Assembly (NCBI RefSeq): GCF_029360645.1
Contig: NZ_JARDUA010000007.1
Location: forward strand, 62,001-126,000
Direction of reading: 5' to 3'
DNA length: 64,000 nt
From: Pontibacter litorisediminis
GTDB taxonomy: Bacteria; Bacteroidota; Bacteroidia; Cytophagales; Hymenobacteraceae
The notes under the pieces were generated by a model, which worked only from the letters and a program-made list of their open reading frames with translations, did not search any database and was not told the DNA's origin. Position numbers and translations under genes: made by a program. The stretch's first letter is position 1. Every line of letters starts with the position of its first letter. Below are positions 42,200 through 51,005 of this stretch, piece by piece.

Positions 42200-42727
42200 A
42201 TGCAGGAGCGGAAGTTATACGGAGACGCCAGGCTGATAGAGCAACTTATAGGCAAAATGCAGCTGATGGAAGAAGCGGCAGGCGGCCTGGCGGCTGTGTA
42301 TAAGGAAGCTGCCGCAGGCAGGTTCTGGATGAAATGCTATACCACCGCGGGAGAGCAAAGCAGCGGGGGAGGCTATGAGCTGCTCATCCGGCTGCCGCTT
42401 CCCACTACGGAGGAACTCATTCAGGTAGCGCTGCACTCCCCGCACGAAGACGAGGCCGTGGCGGCCATCATGCGCCTGCTGGAGGAGGAGGCGATAGAGC
42501 AAAAGGACTTTCGGGAAAAGCTGGTGCAGCGGCTGGAGGAGTTGGACCTGCAAACTATGGAAGCCGGGCAGAAACAGTGGCTGCGAAAGGTGATAACGCT
42601 TACCTCTTTAATTGACCCCCTAAACAAGCGGGAGGTGCTGGGCAAAACTGCCGAACAGGTGCAGGCGGACGTGGCTTATTTTGAGGCGGTGTCGGAAAGG
42701 GCACGGCAGCTGCTGCGGAAGCTGTAG
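42200..42727 (+). CDS. Unknown protein ending the aro operon
   Basis: A 175-residue soluble, helix-rich, acidic protein starting five bases after aroA. No family is recognised with confidence. Residues ~30-75 (GLAAVYKEAAAGRFWMKCYTTAGEQSSGGGYELLIRLPLPTTEEL) have a GRxW ... GGG ... L layout that reminds me of Imm27-type immunity proteins, while the C-terminal ~80 residues are amphipathic helices. Tight spacing implies co-transcription with the shikimate genes, but nothing in the sequence suggests an enzyme. Confidence 0.65.
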   Translation: MQERKLYGDARLIEQLIGKMQLMEEAAGGLAAVYKEAAAGRFWMKCYTTAGEQSSGGGYELLIRLPLPTTEELIQVALHSPHEDEAVAAIMRLLEEEAIEQKDFREKLVQRLEELDLQTMEAGQKQWLRKVITLTSLIDPLNKREVLGKTAEQVQADVAYFEAVSERARQLLRKL

Positions 42728-42800
42728 AAACAGTTGATACAAGTTTATGTCGCAAGTTTAGCGGCAGCATAACCTGTGGCACTTAAAGCCATAGCTGTGA

Positions 42801-43598
42801 TTAAATTTTCAGCTCCTGTTCCACCTCATCTATTACCCGCTGCAGGTATGCCGGTGCCTTCGCCAGCCTGCTGCCATACCAGCTGAACATCTCGCCGTCC
42901 ACCACTTTTATACTTGCCTGCGGGCACAGCTCCCGGAACTCGGCTATGTGCTTCTCTTTGAAAGGGTAGGGCTCCGATGATAGAAGTATGAGCTGTGGAC
43001 CGGTCCGCTGCAGTTGCTCTGGCGAAATCTCCGGGTAGCGTTCCAAATCGGCAAAAGCGTTCGTAAAGCCACAGCGGCTGAGTATATGGTCGATGATGTT
43101 GTGGCTGCCAACCGCCATGTAAGGCTTGCGCCAGATAAAATAAGCCGTTTTTATACCTGGCTGCACCGGCTGCAGCTGTGCAAAGCCCTGTTTTATACCT
43201 TGCTCCAGTTCAGCGGCGCTGTCCTCCGTGCCTGTCAGCTGGCCCACCTGCCGCAGCATTTCCAGCGCGTCCTCTAACGTATAAATGTCGCTCATCCATA
43301 CTTTATACTTCTGCTGCAGCTGTTCAATGCCTTCCTTGTAGTTCTCTTCCTTGTTGCCGATGATCAGGTCGGGCTGCAGCTCATCTATCTTCTCCAAATG
43401 AAAGTTCTTGGTGCCGCCGATCTTGGCCTTCTGCTTTACCTGCTCTTTAGGGTGGATGCAGAATTTGGTTACGCCCACCACCCGGTCGGCTAAGCCCAGA
43501 TCGAATAAAAGCTCTGTTTGGGATGGCACCAGCGATACAATGCGCTGTGGCAACTGCGACAGCGTGATCTGGTGGCCCATTTGGTCGGTAAACGTCAC
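42801..43598 (-). CDS. Helical-backbone metal receptor (BtuF-like) without signal peptide
   Basis: A 265-residue substrate-binding protein of the class that carries cobalamin, haem or iron chelates to ABC importers. It begins at GTG 43598, directly with the mature-domain sequence VTFTDQMGHQITLSQLPQRIVSLVPSQTELLFDLGL. A stop codon upstream in the same frame rules out a normal export signal. DRVVGVTKFCIHP, PDLIIGNKEENY and MLRQVGQLTG are typical. Either it acts in the cytoplasm or the true N-terminus is not as expected. No permease or ATPase is adjacent. A candidate structured leader lies upstream. Confidence 0.85.
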   Translation of the reverse strand: MTFTDQMGHQITLSQLPQRIVSLVPSQTELLFDLGLADRVVGVTKFCIHPKEQVKQKAKIGGTKNFHLEKIDELQPDLIIGNKEENYKEGIEQLQQKYKVWMSDIYTLEDALEMLRQVGQLTGTEDSAAELEQGIKQGFAQLQPVQPGIKTAYFIWRKPYMAVGSHNIIDHILSRCGFTNAFADLERYPEISPEQLQRTGPQLILLSSEPYPFKEKHIAEFRELCPQASIKVVDGEMFSWYGSRLAKAPAYLQRVIDEVEQELKI

Positions 43599-43662
43599 GA
43601 TATGAAAGTATAATGGGTAAAATGCTGGCTACTGCAGCAGCCTAAGTACAGTTTTAAAGTAT

Positions 43663-43753
43663 AAACAGCACCGCTGCCGCGCCTGACGGCGGCGCTCATG
43701 CCAAGGCAACAACTTGGCCAGGCATAGGTGCCAGTCAAACTGTTTAGCAGCGG
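43663..43753 (-). ncRNA. Candidate structured leader upstream of the metal-receptor gene
   Basis: Several helices are possible between 43663 and 43753: AAACAG (43663-43668) with CTGTTT (43740-43745), CCGCTGC (43671-43677) with GCAGCGG (43747-43753), GCGCC (43679-43683) with GGCGC (43691-43695), and GCCAAG (43700-43705) with CTTGGC (43713-43718). The first two cross, so they are alternatives or a pseudoknot, as in switching RNAs. I do not find the conserved cobalamin-riboswitch box, so no class is assigned. Confidence 0.3.
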
Positions 43754-43790
43754 CCTTCTTACTTAAAGTAGCAACTATTCCTCCTAAAAA

Positions 43791-43831
43791 CAAAAAACCT
43801 CACAGGCCTTTGGTTGGCGCTGCGAGGTTTT
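43791..43831 (-). terminator. Terminator of the M42 peptidase gene
   Basis: AAAACCTC.CAG pairs with CTG.GAGGTTTT (one mismatch) across 43795-43831; the minus strand continues with a T-rich run. Confidence 0.8.
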
Positions 43832-43854
43832 AACACTCGGCTAAAAGTGAAGTC

Positions 43855-44925
43855 TTAGCTCAGGTAGCGGAAATCCTGCTTGTCCTGAATCTTGAGTATG
43901 GTTTCGTAGATCATTTTGATCACGTTGTCCACGTCGTCTTTGTGCACGGTCTCTACGGTGGTGTGCATGTACTTGAGCGGCAGTGAGATGAGGGCAGAGG
44001 CCACACCGGCGTTAGAGTAGGCAAAGGCGTCGGTATCGGTGCCGGTTGCCCGCGAAACGGCAGAGCGCTGGAACGGAATCTCCTTCTCCTGCGCCGTCCG
44101 GATGATCAGGTCGCGGAGGTTATTCTGCACCGCAGGGCCGTAGGCGATTACAGGTCCCTTACCGCAGTGGATGTCGCCGCTGTTCTTCTTATCGTACATC
44201 GGCGACTGTGTGTCGTGGGTTACGTCGGTAATAATGGCCACATCCGGTTTGATGCGGTGGGCGATCATCTCAGCGCCACGCAAACCGGTCTCTTCCTGCA
44301 CGGAGTTTACGATGTACAGTCCGAAAGGCAATTGGTTGCCGTTTTCCTTCAGCTGGCGCGCCACCTCGGCAATCATGAAACCCCCGATGCGGTTGTCCAG
44401 CGCACGGCCCACGTAGTAGCGGTCGTTCATTACGGTGAACTCATCCTCGAAAGTAGCTACGCAGCCTACGTGGATGCCCATTGCCTCCACTTCCTCGCGG
44501 TTGCTGGCGCCGCAGTCCAGGAATACGGTTTCGATGGTCGGCGCCTTGTCGTTCTCCACCTTGCGCACGTGGATGGCCGGCCACCCGAAAACGGCTTTCA
44601 CCACACCTTTGGCAGTGTAAATGTTCACGCGCTTGGATGGTGCGATCAGGGCGTCAGAGCCCCCGTTGCGCTTCAGGTAAATGTAGCCTTCGGGTGTGAT
44701 GTAGTTCACAAACCAGCTGATCTCGTCGGCATGGGCCTCAATCACCACCTTATACTCCGCCTCCGGGTTTATCACCCCCACTACGGTGCCGTAGGTATCT
44801 ACAAAGTATTCATCAATGTATGGCTTTACGTACTCCAGCCACAGCTTCTGGCCCTCCGACTCAAAGCCGGTAGGAGAGGAGTTATTCAGGTATTTTTGTA
44901 AAAAATCGAAAGATTCTTGTCTCAT
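43855..44925 (-). CDS. M42 family metallopeptidase
   Basis: A dinuclear-metal aminopeptidase or endoglucanase-like protein of the M42 family, 356 residues, cytoplasmic. Metal ligands are seen in EAHADEISW (His-Ala-Asp), GRALDNRIGG (Asp), SVQEETGLRGAE (catalytic Glu-Glu), ITDVTHD (Asp) and PLKYMHTTVETVH (His). These enzymes often form large tetrahedral assemblies that degrade peptides. A consensus-like promoter sits between it and the carboxylase gene upstream. Confidence 0.94.
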   Translation of the reverse strand: MRQESFDFLQKYLNNSSPTGFESEGQKLWLEYVKPYIDEYFVDTYGTVVGVINPEAEYKVVIEAHADEISWFVNYITPEGYIYLKRNGGSDALIAPSKRVNIYTAKGVVKAVFGWPAIHVRKVENDKAPTIETVFLDCGASNREEVEAMGIHVGCVATFEDEFTVMNDRYYVGRALDNRIGGFMIAEVARQLKENGNQLPFGLYIVNSVQEETGLRGAEMIAHRIKPDVAIITDVTHDTQSPMYDKKNSGDIHCGKGPVIAYGPAVQNNLRDLIIRTAQEKEIPFQRSAVSRATGTDTDAFAYSNAGVASALISLPLKYMHTTVETVHKDDVDNVIKMIYETILKIQDKQDFRYLS

Positions 44926-45004
44926 GTTTAAGGTGGTGGTGGTTTAGTTTAGTGTTTGGTTTCATCCAGGCCTGCGCAACATAAAACTCCCCCTGTGCTC
45001 AGGC

Positions 45005-45032
45005 CAAAAGTATACTATATGTACAATTACAA
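45005..45032 (-). promoter_or_regulatory. Promoter of the M42 peptidase gene
   Basis: On the minus strand TTG (45032-45030), 17 bases, then TACTTTTG (45012-45005) fits the Bacteroidota consensus within its usual range. It overlaps the end of the upstream carboxylase gene and lies 80 bases before the peptidase start. Confidence 0.5.
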
Positions 45033-46586
45033 CGGAATGTTGCCGTGCTTCTTGCGTGGTAGCGTTACTGCCTTGTTTTCCAGCATCTTAAAGGCCTTTA
45101 TCAATTTGGCCCTGGTTTCGGATGGCATGATCACCTCATCGATAAAGCCCCGGTGTGCAGCGCGGTACGGTGTGGCAAACTTCTCCTTATACTCCTGCAC
45201 CTTCTCGGCCAGCTTCGCCTCCGGGTCCTCGGCCTGCGCGATTTCACGCTTAAAGATAATTTCGGCGGCACCCTGCGCGCCCATTACGGCGATCTCGGCC
45301 GTTGGCCAGGCGTAGTTCATATCGGCCCCAATGTGCTTGGAATTCATTACGTCGTAGGCACCACCGTAGGCTTTGCGGGTAATCACCGTAATGCGCGGCA
45401 CCGTGGCCTCGCAGAACGCATAGAGCAGTTTGGCCCCGTTGGTGATGATGCCGCGCCACTCCTGGTCAGTGCCTGGCAGGAAGCCCGGCACGTCTTCCAG
45501 CACCAGCAGCGGCACGTTAAAGCTGTCGCAGAAGCGCACAAAGCGGGCAGCCTTGGTGCTGGCGTTGATGTCGAGCACGCCGGCCAAAACGGCTGGCTGG
45601 TTGCCCACAATGCCGATGCTCTTGCCTCCCAGTCGGGCAAAGCCCACCACAATGTTCTCCCCGAAATTCTTGTGCACCTCCAGGAAAGAATCCTCGTCAA
45701 TGATGCCTTCGATGACCTCACGGATGTCGTAAGGTTGGTTCGGGTTTTCCGGGATGATGGTATCGAGCACCTGGCGCGTTTCGTCGGCCTGCGGCTCGTA
45801 GGGCAGCGACGGCGGCAACTCCTCGCAGTTTTGAGGGATGTAGCTCAGCAGTTTTTTGAGGTGGTTAATGCACTCCACCTCGTTGGCGCAGGAGAAGTGG
45901 GTTACGCCGCTCTTGGTGCTGTGGGTGCTGGCACCGCCCAGTTCCTCGGAGGTCACCTCCTCGTGCGTCACCGTCTTCACCACGTTAGGGCCGGTCACGA
46001 ACATGTAGGAAGTATCCTCTACCATCATGATAAAGTCGGTGATAGCCGGAGAATACACGGCACCGCCCGCGCAGGGGCCCATGATGGCCGAGATCTGCGG
46101 GATAACGCCGGAGGCCAGCGTGTTGCGGTAGAAGATATCGGCATAGCCGCCCAACGATACCACGCCCTCCTGGATACGGGCACCGCCCGAGTCGTTCAGG
46201 CCGATCACCGGGGCGCCGTTCTTCATGGCCAGCTCCATGATCTTCACGATCTTTTCGGCATGGGTTTCGGATAGTGAGCCGCCCAGCACGGTAAAATCCT
46301 GCGAGAACACATACACCAGGCGGCCGTTGATGGTACCGTAGCCGGTTACCACACCGTCGCCCAGGAAGTACTGCTTGTCCAGACCGAAGTCCTTGGAGCG
46401 GTGCATCACAAACTTACCGATCTCCTCAAAAGAGCCTTCGTCCATCAGGAGGTGGATACGCTCGCGGGCGGTCAGCTTCCCTTTTTTGTGCTGTGCCTCA
46501 ATTCTTTCCTTACCACCGCCAAGAAGGGCTTCGGCGTTCTTGCGCTCAAGTGTATTGATCTGGGCCTCTCTGATTTCTCCTGCCAT
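45027..46586 (-). CDS. Acyl-CoA carboxylase, beta (carboxyltransferase) subunit
   Basis: Transfers CO2 from carboxybiotin to an acyl-CoA, most likely propionyl-CoA, or methylmalonyl-CoA in the decarboxylase variant. The 519-residue crotonase-like tandem domain protein contains [48 protein letters not shown] (first oxyanion hole), [52 protein letters not shown] (second oxyanion region) and [13 protein letters not shown]. No biotin-carboxylase or biotin-carrier gene is adjacent in this window, so the partner subunits are encoded elsewhere. Confidence 0.94.
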   Translation of the reverse strand: MAGEIREAQINTLERKNAEALLGGGKERIEAQHKKGKLTARERIHLLMDEGSFEEIGKFVMHRSKDFGLDKQYFLGDGVVTGYGTINGRLVYVFSQDFTVLGGSLSETHAEKIVKIMELAMKNGAPVIGLNDSGGARIQEGVVSLGGYADIFYRNTLASGVIPQISAIMGPCAGGAVYSPAITDFIMMVEDTSYMFVTGPNVVKTVTHEEVTSEELGGASTHSTKSGVTHFSCANEVECINHLKKLLSYIPQNCEELPPSLPYEPQADETRQVLDTIIPENPNQPYDIREVIEGIIDEDSFLEVHKNFGENIVVGFARLGGKSIGIVGNQPAVLAGVLDINASTKAARFVRFCDSFNVPLLVLEDVPGFLPGTDQEWRGIITNGAKLLYAFCEATVPRITVITRKAYGGAYDVMNSKHIGADMNYAWPTAEIAVMGAQGAAEIIFKREIAQAEDPEAKLAEKVQEYKEKFATPYRAAHRGFIDEVIMPSETRAKLIKAFKMLENKAVTLPRKKHGNIPL

Positions 46587-46628
46587 GTTATGGGTTAAAT
46601 GTATGTACAGTCTTTAGGTTAGTTTCCT

Positions 46629-46636
46629 CAAATTTA
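46629..46636 (-). promoter_or_regulatory. -7 element of the acyl-CoA carboxylase gene
   Basis: CAAATTTA on the plus strand reads TAAATTTG on the minus strand and fits TAnnTTTG, 43 bases upstream of the start at 46586. No clear -33 is seen. Confidence 0.35.
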
Positions 46637-46869
46637 TAAACTCTGGCGCTAATTATAGTACAGTTCTAGCATTTTTTGGATGTGGAAGTGAGGATATGGG
46701 GCCATCGCTTTAACAAGTATGAAATACCTGGTTTCCGGGTGCCGTTAGAAAAAGGCCGCTGCAGCACCTGTTGCAGGATTTATGCAAAAGAGCGTGACCA
46801 GGTTTATGCTTAAGGCAAGTATAAAAAGCAATTTCATGGCCGTGCATTCTTAATTAACCGCAGATGTGC

Positions 46870-46877
46870 TATTTTTG
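46870..46877 (+). promoter_or_regulatory. -7 element of mltG
   Basis: TATTTTTG matches TAnnTTTG. It predicts a transcript starting near 46884, which excludes the earlier possible start codon at 46866 and supports the ATG at 46935. The -33 partner is weak. Confidence 0.4.
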
Positions 46878-46934
46878 AAGCCTCAGAATGAGGTGGCGGA
46901 ACCTAAACCCTTATCCGCGCCTTTTACTTACATT

Positions 46935-48011
46935 ATGGCCAACGAAGTCAATAACCCTATTCCAAAGAGAAAGCGCAAGCAAAAGAGCATGCTGGTGCCC
47001 AGCCTGATAGCCCTGGGCATGTTCCTGTTTGTGAGTTTCTCCTACTACGCCTACCAGATTGTGTACACGGCGAACGTAGACACCAAGGAGCGCGATGTAT
47101 ACGTGCTCATCCCCACAGGCGCCACCTATGAGCAAGCCATGGACTCCGTGGAGGCCAGTGGTGTGATCGTGGACAGGCTTTCGCTCCGCTTTATGGCAAA
47201 GCTGATGGACTACGACAAGGTGGTGAAGCCCGGCCGCTATAAGCTGGAGCACGGCTGGAACAACCGCCAGCTGATCGGGGCACTGCGCCTGGGCCAGCAG
47301 ACGCCGGTAAACCTGACCTTTAGCAACGTGCGCCTGCGCAGCCAGCTGGCCGCCAGGCTGGCCACAGAGGTGGAGGCAGACGAGCAAGAACTGGATAGCC
47401 TGCTGAGCGACCCGGAGTACCTGAAAGGCTACGGCTTTGACACCACCAACATCGTGAGCATGTTTATCCCGAACACCTACGAGGTATACTGGACCATTAC
47501 GGCACCGGAGCTGATGGAGCGCATGAAGAAAGAGTACGACAGGTTCTGGACCGCTGAGCGCAAAGCCAAGGCCGACAAGCTGGGGCTGACGCCGCAGCAG
47601 GTGTCCACGCTGGCCTCCATCGTGCAGGCCGAGACGCTGAAGAGCGACGAGAAGCCGCGGGTGGCCGGGGTGTATCTGAACCGCCTGCAGCGCGGCATGC
47701 TGCTGCAGGCCGACCCGACCGTGGTGTTTGCCGTTGGCGACTTCACGATACGCCGCGTGCTGAACAAGCACTTAGTCCATGACTCGCCCTACAACACGTA
47801 CAAGTATAAAGGGCTGCCGCCCGGCCCCATCAACGTGCCGGTTATCTCCAGCATCGATGCGGTGCTGAACCCTGAGCAGCACAGCTACCTGTACTTTTGC
47901 GCCCGGGAGGATTTCTCCGGGTACCATGCCTTCGCCACGACGGTGGCAGAGCACCAGGCCAACGCCCGCCGCTTCCACCGCGCCCTGAACGAGCGGAATA
48001 TTATGCAGTAG
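46935..48011 (+). CDS. mltG: Endolytic transglycosylase MltG
   Basis: Inner-membrane murein transglycosylase that ends or trims nascent glycan strands. The 358 residues begin with a short basic cytoplasmic part (KRKRKQK), a membrane segment (SLIALGMFLFVSFSYYAYQIVY), a LysM-like N-domain, then the YceG catalytic domain. The catalytic Glu is in ASIVQAETLKSDEKPRVAGVYLNRL; LQADPTVVFAVGD, YNTYKYKGLPPGPINVPVISSIDAVLNP and YLYFCAR complete the signature. The start at 46935 is chosen because a promoter element lies after the earlier ATG. Confidence 0.94.
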   Translation: MANEVNNPIPKRKRKQKSMLVPSLIALGMFLFVSFSYYAYQIVYTANVDTKERDVYVLIPTGATYEQAMDSVEASGVIVDRLSLRFMAKLMDYDKVVKPGRYKLEHGWNNRQLIGALRLGQQTPVNLTFSNVRLRSQLAARLATEVEADEQELDSLLSDPEYLKGYGFDTTNIVSMFIPNTYEVYWTITAPELMERMKKEYDRFWTAERKAKADKLGLTPQQVSTLASIVQAETLKSDEKPRVAGVYLNRLQRGMLLQADPTVVFAVGDFTIRRVLNKHLVHDSPYNTYKYKGLPPGPINVPVISSIDAVLNPEQHSYLYFCAREDFSGYHAFATTVAEHQANARRFHRALNERNIMQ

Positions 48012-48073
48012 CGTTATTGGTTGATAGTTAATCGTTAGTAGTTTGAGCGATGCCAATGTATAATCTGGAAGTA

Positions 48074-48081
48074 TAACTTTG
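48074..48081 (+). promoter_or_regulatory. -7 element before the ybgC-type gene
   Basis: TAACTTTG matches TAnnTTTG, 95 bases before the start at 48177. The best TTTG upstream (48042-48045) is 28 bases away, too far for a normal -33. Confidence 0.3.
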
Positions 48082-48176
48082 CCGTAACGTCAGACCGACA
48101 GCTTGTAGAGAAATTCGTTGAACTTACCTGTCAGCAACTTTCAACCATTAACGAACAACAAAAACTAGCAACCAAA

Positions 48177-48587
48177 ATGTTTGCATCCGAAGTACAGATA
48201 CGCGTGCGCTATGCCGAAACAGACCAGATGGGCTATGTATACCATGGCAACTACGCCGCCTACTATGAGGTAACGCGCACCGAGGTTTTCCGGCGCCTGG
48301 GCATTGAGTACAAAGAAATGGAGGCCACGGGCACCATGATGCCTGTGCTGGAGCTGAAGAGCAAGTTTATACGCCCGGCCAAGTATGATGACCTGCTTAC
48401 GGTGAAGCTGTTCCTGAAAAGCAAGCCCCACGGTACACGTATAAAGTTTGAGTATGAGGTGTATAACGCGGAGGAAGCGCTGCTGACCATTGGGGAGACC
48501 CTGATGGTGTTTGTGGACATGAAGACAGGACGCCCTACAGAGATTCCTGCGCTCATACACGAGAAGTTAGACCCGTATTTTAGTTAA
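48177..48587 (+). CDS. Acyl-CoA thioesterase, YbgC/YbaW hot-dog family
   Basis: A 136-residue hot-dog fold protein of the 4-hydroxybenzoyl-CoA thioesterase type. VRYAETDQMGYVYHGNYAAYYEVTRTE is the family signature, with the catalytic Asp in ETDQMG; LELKSKFIRPAKYDDLLTV follows. It hydrolyses acyl-CoA or acyl-ACP; the natural substrate is unknown. The stop overlaps the ATG of the next gene by one base (TAATG), so translation is coupled to the YihY/BrkB gene. Confidence 0.92.
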   Translation: MFASEVQIRVRYAETDQMGYVYHGNYAAYYEVTRTEVFRRLGIEYKEMEATGTMMPVLELKSKFIRPAKYDDLLTVKLFLKSKPHGTRIKFEYEVYNAEEALLTIGETLMVFVDMKTGRPTEIPALIHEKLDPYFS

Positions 48588-49561
48588 TGAGGCTAAACCA
48601 GCAATACCTGAAGCGCCGCCGCGCCTACCGCAAGTTCATCGTTTTCCTTAAACGGTGGCGCTTTAACAATGGCAGGTCTTCGGTATATGAGGTGGCCGAT
48701 GTGCTGATAGGGGAGCTGCGGCTGGACTCTATCACCAAGCGGGCCTCTTACATGGCCTTCAACTTTACGCTGGCCACCTTCCCGACCATTATCTTTATCT
48801 TCACGCTCATTCCCTACATCCCCAGCATCCTGTCCCTAGACTTGGGCGAGAGCATTCTCGACTTCCTGGCCGATGTGGTGCCGGCGGAGATGTATACCGT
48901 GGCCTATGGCACCATAGAGGATATCGTGAACAAGCCGCGCGGGGGACTGCTTTCCTTTGGTTTCCTGTTCGCCCTGGTGCTCTCCACCAACGGTATCATG
49001 TCCTTGATGGACGCCTTTGATAAGAAGTACCACACGTTTTACAAGCGCACCTACATCCGGAAGCGGTTGATTGCCACAGCCCTTACCGTGGTGCTTAGTA
49101 TGATCTCGCTCTTAGCGGTGGCGGCTATTTTCTTTGGCCAATGGATACTGGACGTGCTGGTGTTTTATGAGATCGTGACAGAGAGTTATACCTATACTTT
49201 GCTCGTGATCCTGAAGTATGTGGCCATCGTGCTACTCTTCCTGCTGGCCACCTCGCTTATCTATTACTTTGTGCCGGCCATAGAGGACAAATGGCCGTTC
49301 TTTTCGGCCGGTGCCGTGGTGGCAACGGGGCTGATTTTCCTGGTGTCGATGGGTTTCTCGCTCTACATTAGCGCCTTCGATACCTATAACAAGTTCTATG
49401 GCTCTATCGGTGCCCTGATAGGTCTGATGATCTGGCTCGACTTTGTCTCCATGATTCTCATACTTGGCTTTGAGATCAACGTCAGCATTGATACGGTGAC
49501 AAAGCGCCTGGTGCGCACCCCCACCACCCACTCCGGCAAAATGGCGAGCGCGAAAGCCTAA
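48587..49561 (+). CDS. YihY/virulence factor BrkB family membrane protein
   Basis: A 324-residue polytopic membrane protein with about six hydrophobic segments. The family markers are DSITKRASYMAFNFTLATFPTIIFIFTLIP near the N-terminus and GSIGALIGLMIWLDFVSMILILGFEIN near the end. The family was once called RNase BN wrongly; it is now seen as a possible transporter, and its function is not settled. It is translationally coupled to the thioesterase gene. Confidence 0.92.
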   Translation: MRLNQQYLKRRRAYRKFIVFLKRWRFNNGRSSVYEVADVLIGELRLDSITKRASYMAFNFTLATFPTIIFIFTLIPYIPSILSLDLGESILDFLADVVPAEMYTVAYGTIEDIVNKPRGGLLSFGFLFALVLSTNGIMSLMDAFDKKYHTFYKRTYIRKRLIATALTVVLSMISLLAVAAIFFGQWILDVLVFYEIVTESYTYTLLVILKYVAIVLLFLLATSLIYYFVPAIEDKWPFFSAGAVVATGLIFLVSMGFSLYISAFDTYNKFYGSIGALIGLMIWLDFVSMILILGFEINVSIDTVTKRLVRTPTTHSGKMASAKA

Positions 49562-49658
49562 AGCTGCACCGGAGCGTTCTGCTGTAAAATTTTTATTTTG
49601 AGGATCAGCAGGTTGGCCGGAACTGCGGCAAAACAGAAGAAAAATTTTAACGTATAGT

Positions 49659-49689
49659 TTTGAAAATTCGGGGCGGTGCCCTACTTTTG
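49659..49689 (+). promoter_or_regulatory. Consensus promoter of tRNA-Ser
   Basis: TTTG (49659-49662), 19 bases, then TACTTTTG (49682-49689) is a full match to the Bacteroidota -33/-7 consensus. The predicted start, about 49696, lies just before the tRNA at 49705. Confidence 0.72.
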
Positions 49690-49704
49690 TACACGAATTG
49701 AGAC

Positions 49705-49789
49705 AGAGAGTTGGCGGAGTGGTCGAACGCGGCGGTCTTGAAAACCGTTGACTGTAACAGGTCCGGGGGTTCGAATCCCTCACTCTCTG
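49705..49789 (+). tRNA. tRNA-Ser (anticodon TGA)
   Basis: An 85-base class II tRNA. The acceptor stem AGAGAGT (49705-49711) pairs with ACTCTCT (49782-49788), discriminator G at 49789, and CCA is not encoded. The D-arm, the anticodon arm GCGGT-CTTGAAA-ACCGT with anticodon TGA at 49739-49741, a long variable arm, and the T-arm with GGTTCGAATCC are all present. Confidence 0.96.
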
Positions 49790-49790
49790 C

Positions 49791-49824
49791 AAAGCCTGCA
49801 AACGATAAGTTTGCAGGCTTTTTT
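49791..49824 (+). terminator. Terminator after tRNA-Ser
   Basis: AAAGCCTGCAAAC (49791-49803) pairs perfectly with GTTTGCAGGCTTT (49809-49821), loop GATAA, ending in a T6 run (49819-49824). Confidence 0.93.
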
Positions 49825-50161
49825 GCTTTTACCCCTTTTCCAATCGTGTGCCTGTTCCTTCACAAGGCGCGTAGTTTGGCGAGCGCCACAACTACCTCGC
49901 CTGCTGCTCTCCCCAAAGGTGCACGATGGCCAAGGTGCGCCGGCAAACTTGCCCATAAAACCTTCGTTTCCATAAATCACCCGTAAGTAAAGCTTAAACA
50001 TAAGGCAGGCATGGCTCCGCGAACAGGAAACCGGGCTGTTCGTTCTCTCTAGGGCTGGGGGAGAGGCCCGTGCAGGTGCACCAACAAGATGCCTGTTTTC
50101 TTCCTGTAAAGGAAAATAGAGCCGCTGTGCAGCCTTACCTATGTATGAGTGAACTACCGCT
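49825..50161. other. Gene-free stretch before the arsenosugar-type cluster
   Basis: No credible gene, repeat or consensus promoter was found. Short reading frames here are not supported by any recognisable protein sequence. Confidence 0.4.
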
Positions 50162-50872
50162 ATGGCAACAAGTATCAGCATCGTGATCCCTACTTATAAC
50201 GAGGCCGAAGGCATCCAACGGCTTATCCGATACTTATTGTCAACAGGAGGCGGGCATTTGCCTGAAATAATCGTTTCGGACGGGGGCAGTACCGACCTTA
50301 CCCCAGAGATCGCCGAAGCAGCCGGCGCCAAGGTTGTTTTATCTCCTGTAAAAGGCAGAGCGGCGCAGATGAACGCAGGGGCAGCGGTGGCTACAGGAGA
50401 GATCCTGTACTTTCTGCATGCCGATACGTTTCCGCCTCCCGATTATAAAGAGCAGATCATTGCAAGCTGTACTTCTGCGTGTGGCGCAGGTTGCTTCCGG
50501 TTGCAGTTTGATGATGCCCACTGGTTCCTGCAGTTAAATGCCTGGTTTACCCGGTTTGATATAGACAGCATTCGTTTCGGTGACCAAAGCCTCTATATGC
50601 TGCAGCGGTATTTCAGGCAAATCAATGGTTTTCGTGAAGACCTGCTGCTGCTGGAGGATCAGGAGATCATCTCCAGAATCAGGAAAGTAACCGGGTTCAA
50701 AGTGCTCTCGGCAGCAGTCACCACGTCAGCAAGAAAATACCTGGAGAATGGCGTCTATCGGCTGCAGTGCATCTTCTCGTTTATCTGGTTCTTGTACTTT
50801 CTCGGCTTCCCGCAGCAAAAGCTGGTAAACATCTACAACCGACTCGTCAGAAGGCCGAAACTGAAAGGCTGA
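50162..50872 (+). CDS. TIGR04283 family arsenosugar-type glycosyltransferase
   Basis: A GT2-type glycosyltransferase of 236 residues, in the family found beside arsenosugar genes. ISIVIPTYNEAEGIQRLIRYL is the nucleotide-sugar binding start, EIIVSDGGSTD the first Asp motif, and GRAAQMNAGAAVATGEILYFLHADT the DxD-like region; IRFGDQSLYMLQRYFRQINGF and EDQEIISRI follow. The C-terminus has a hydrophobic stretch (IFSFIWFLYFLGFP). Predicted role: adding or making the sugar part of an arsenosugar. The link is known for the family; the substrate here is inferred from ArsS downstream. Confidence 0.88.
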   Translation: MATSISIVIPTYNEAEGIQRLIRYLLSTGGGHLPEIIVSDGGSTDLTPEIAEAAGAKVVLSPVKGRAAQMNAGAAVATGEILYFLHADTFPPPDYKEQIIASCTSACGAGCFRLQFDDAHWFLQLNAWFTRFDIDSIRFGDQSLYMLQRYFRQINGFREDLLLLEDQEIISRIRKVTGFKVLSAAVTTSARKYLENGVYRLQCIFSFIWFLYFLGFPQQKLVNIYNRLVRRPKLKG

Positions 50873-50955
50873 TGCCGCTGAAAGGGCGGCGTAGCAGAAT
50901 ATCCGCTCCATGCCTAAACACTGCCCGTGTCTTTCGGTTTGCAGTGTAGGAATGG

Positions 50956-50963
50956 TAGCTTTG
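50956..50963 (+). promoter_or_regulatory. -7 element inside the arsenosugar-type cluster
   Basis: TAGCTTTG matches TAnnTTTG, 43 bases before the AhpD-like gene. The nearest TTTG upstream (50938-50941) is 14 bases away, shorter than ideal. It suggests that the AhpD-like and arsS genes can be transcribed apart from the glycosyltransferase. Confidence 0.35.
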
Positions 50964-51005
50964 CCACAGTATAAAGTATAACACCTAAAGTAAAACGCAA
51001 CTTAT

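Noticed and set aside
42200..42727. Toxin-immunity system from the Imm27-like pattern
   Set aside because: The likeness is loose, no toxin gene is adjacent, and the gene is embedded in the shikimate operon.
43663..43753. Cobalamin riboswitch upstream of the BtuF-like gene
   Set aside because: The foldable region lacks the conserved cobalamin box and core sequence, so only an unassigned structured leader is reported.
49711..49986. Protein-coding frames overlapping tRNA-Ser
   Set aside because: They run through the tRNA and its terminator and have no protein-like sequence.
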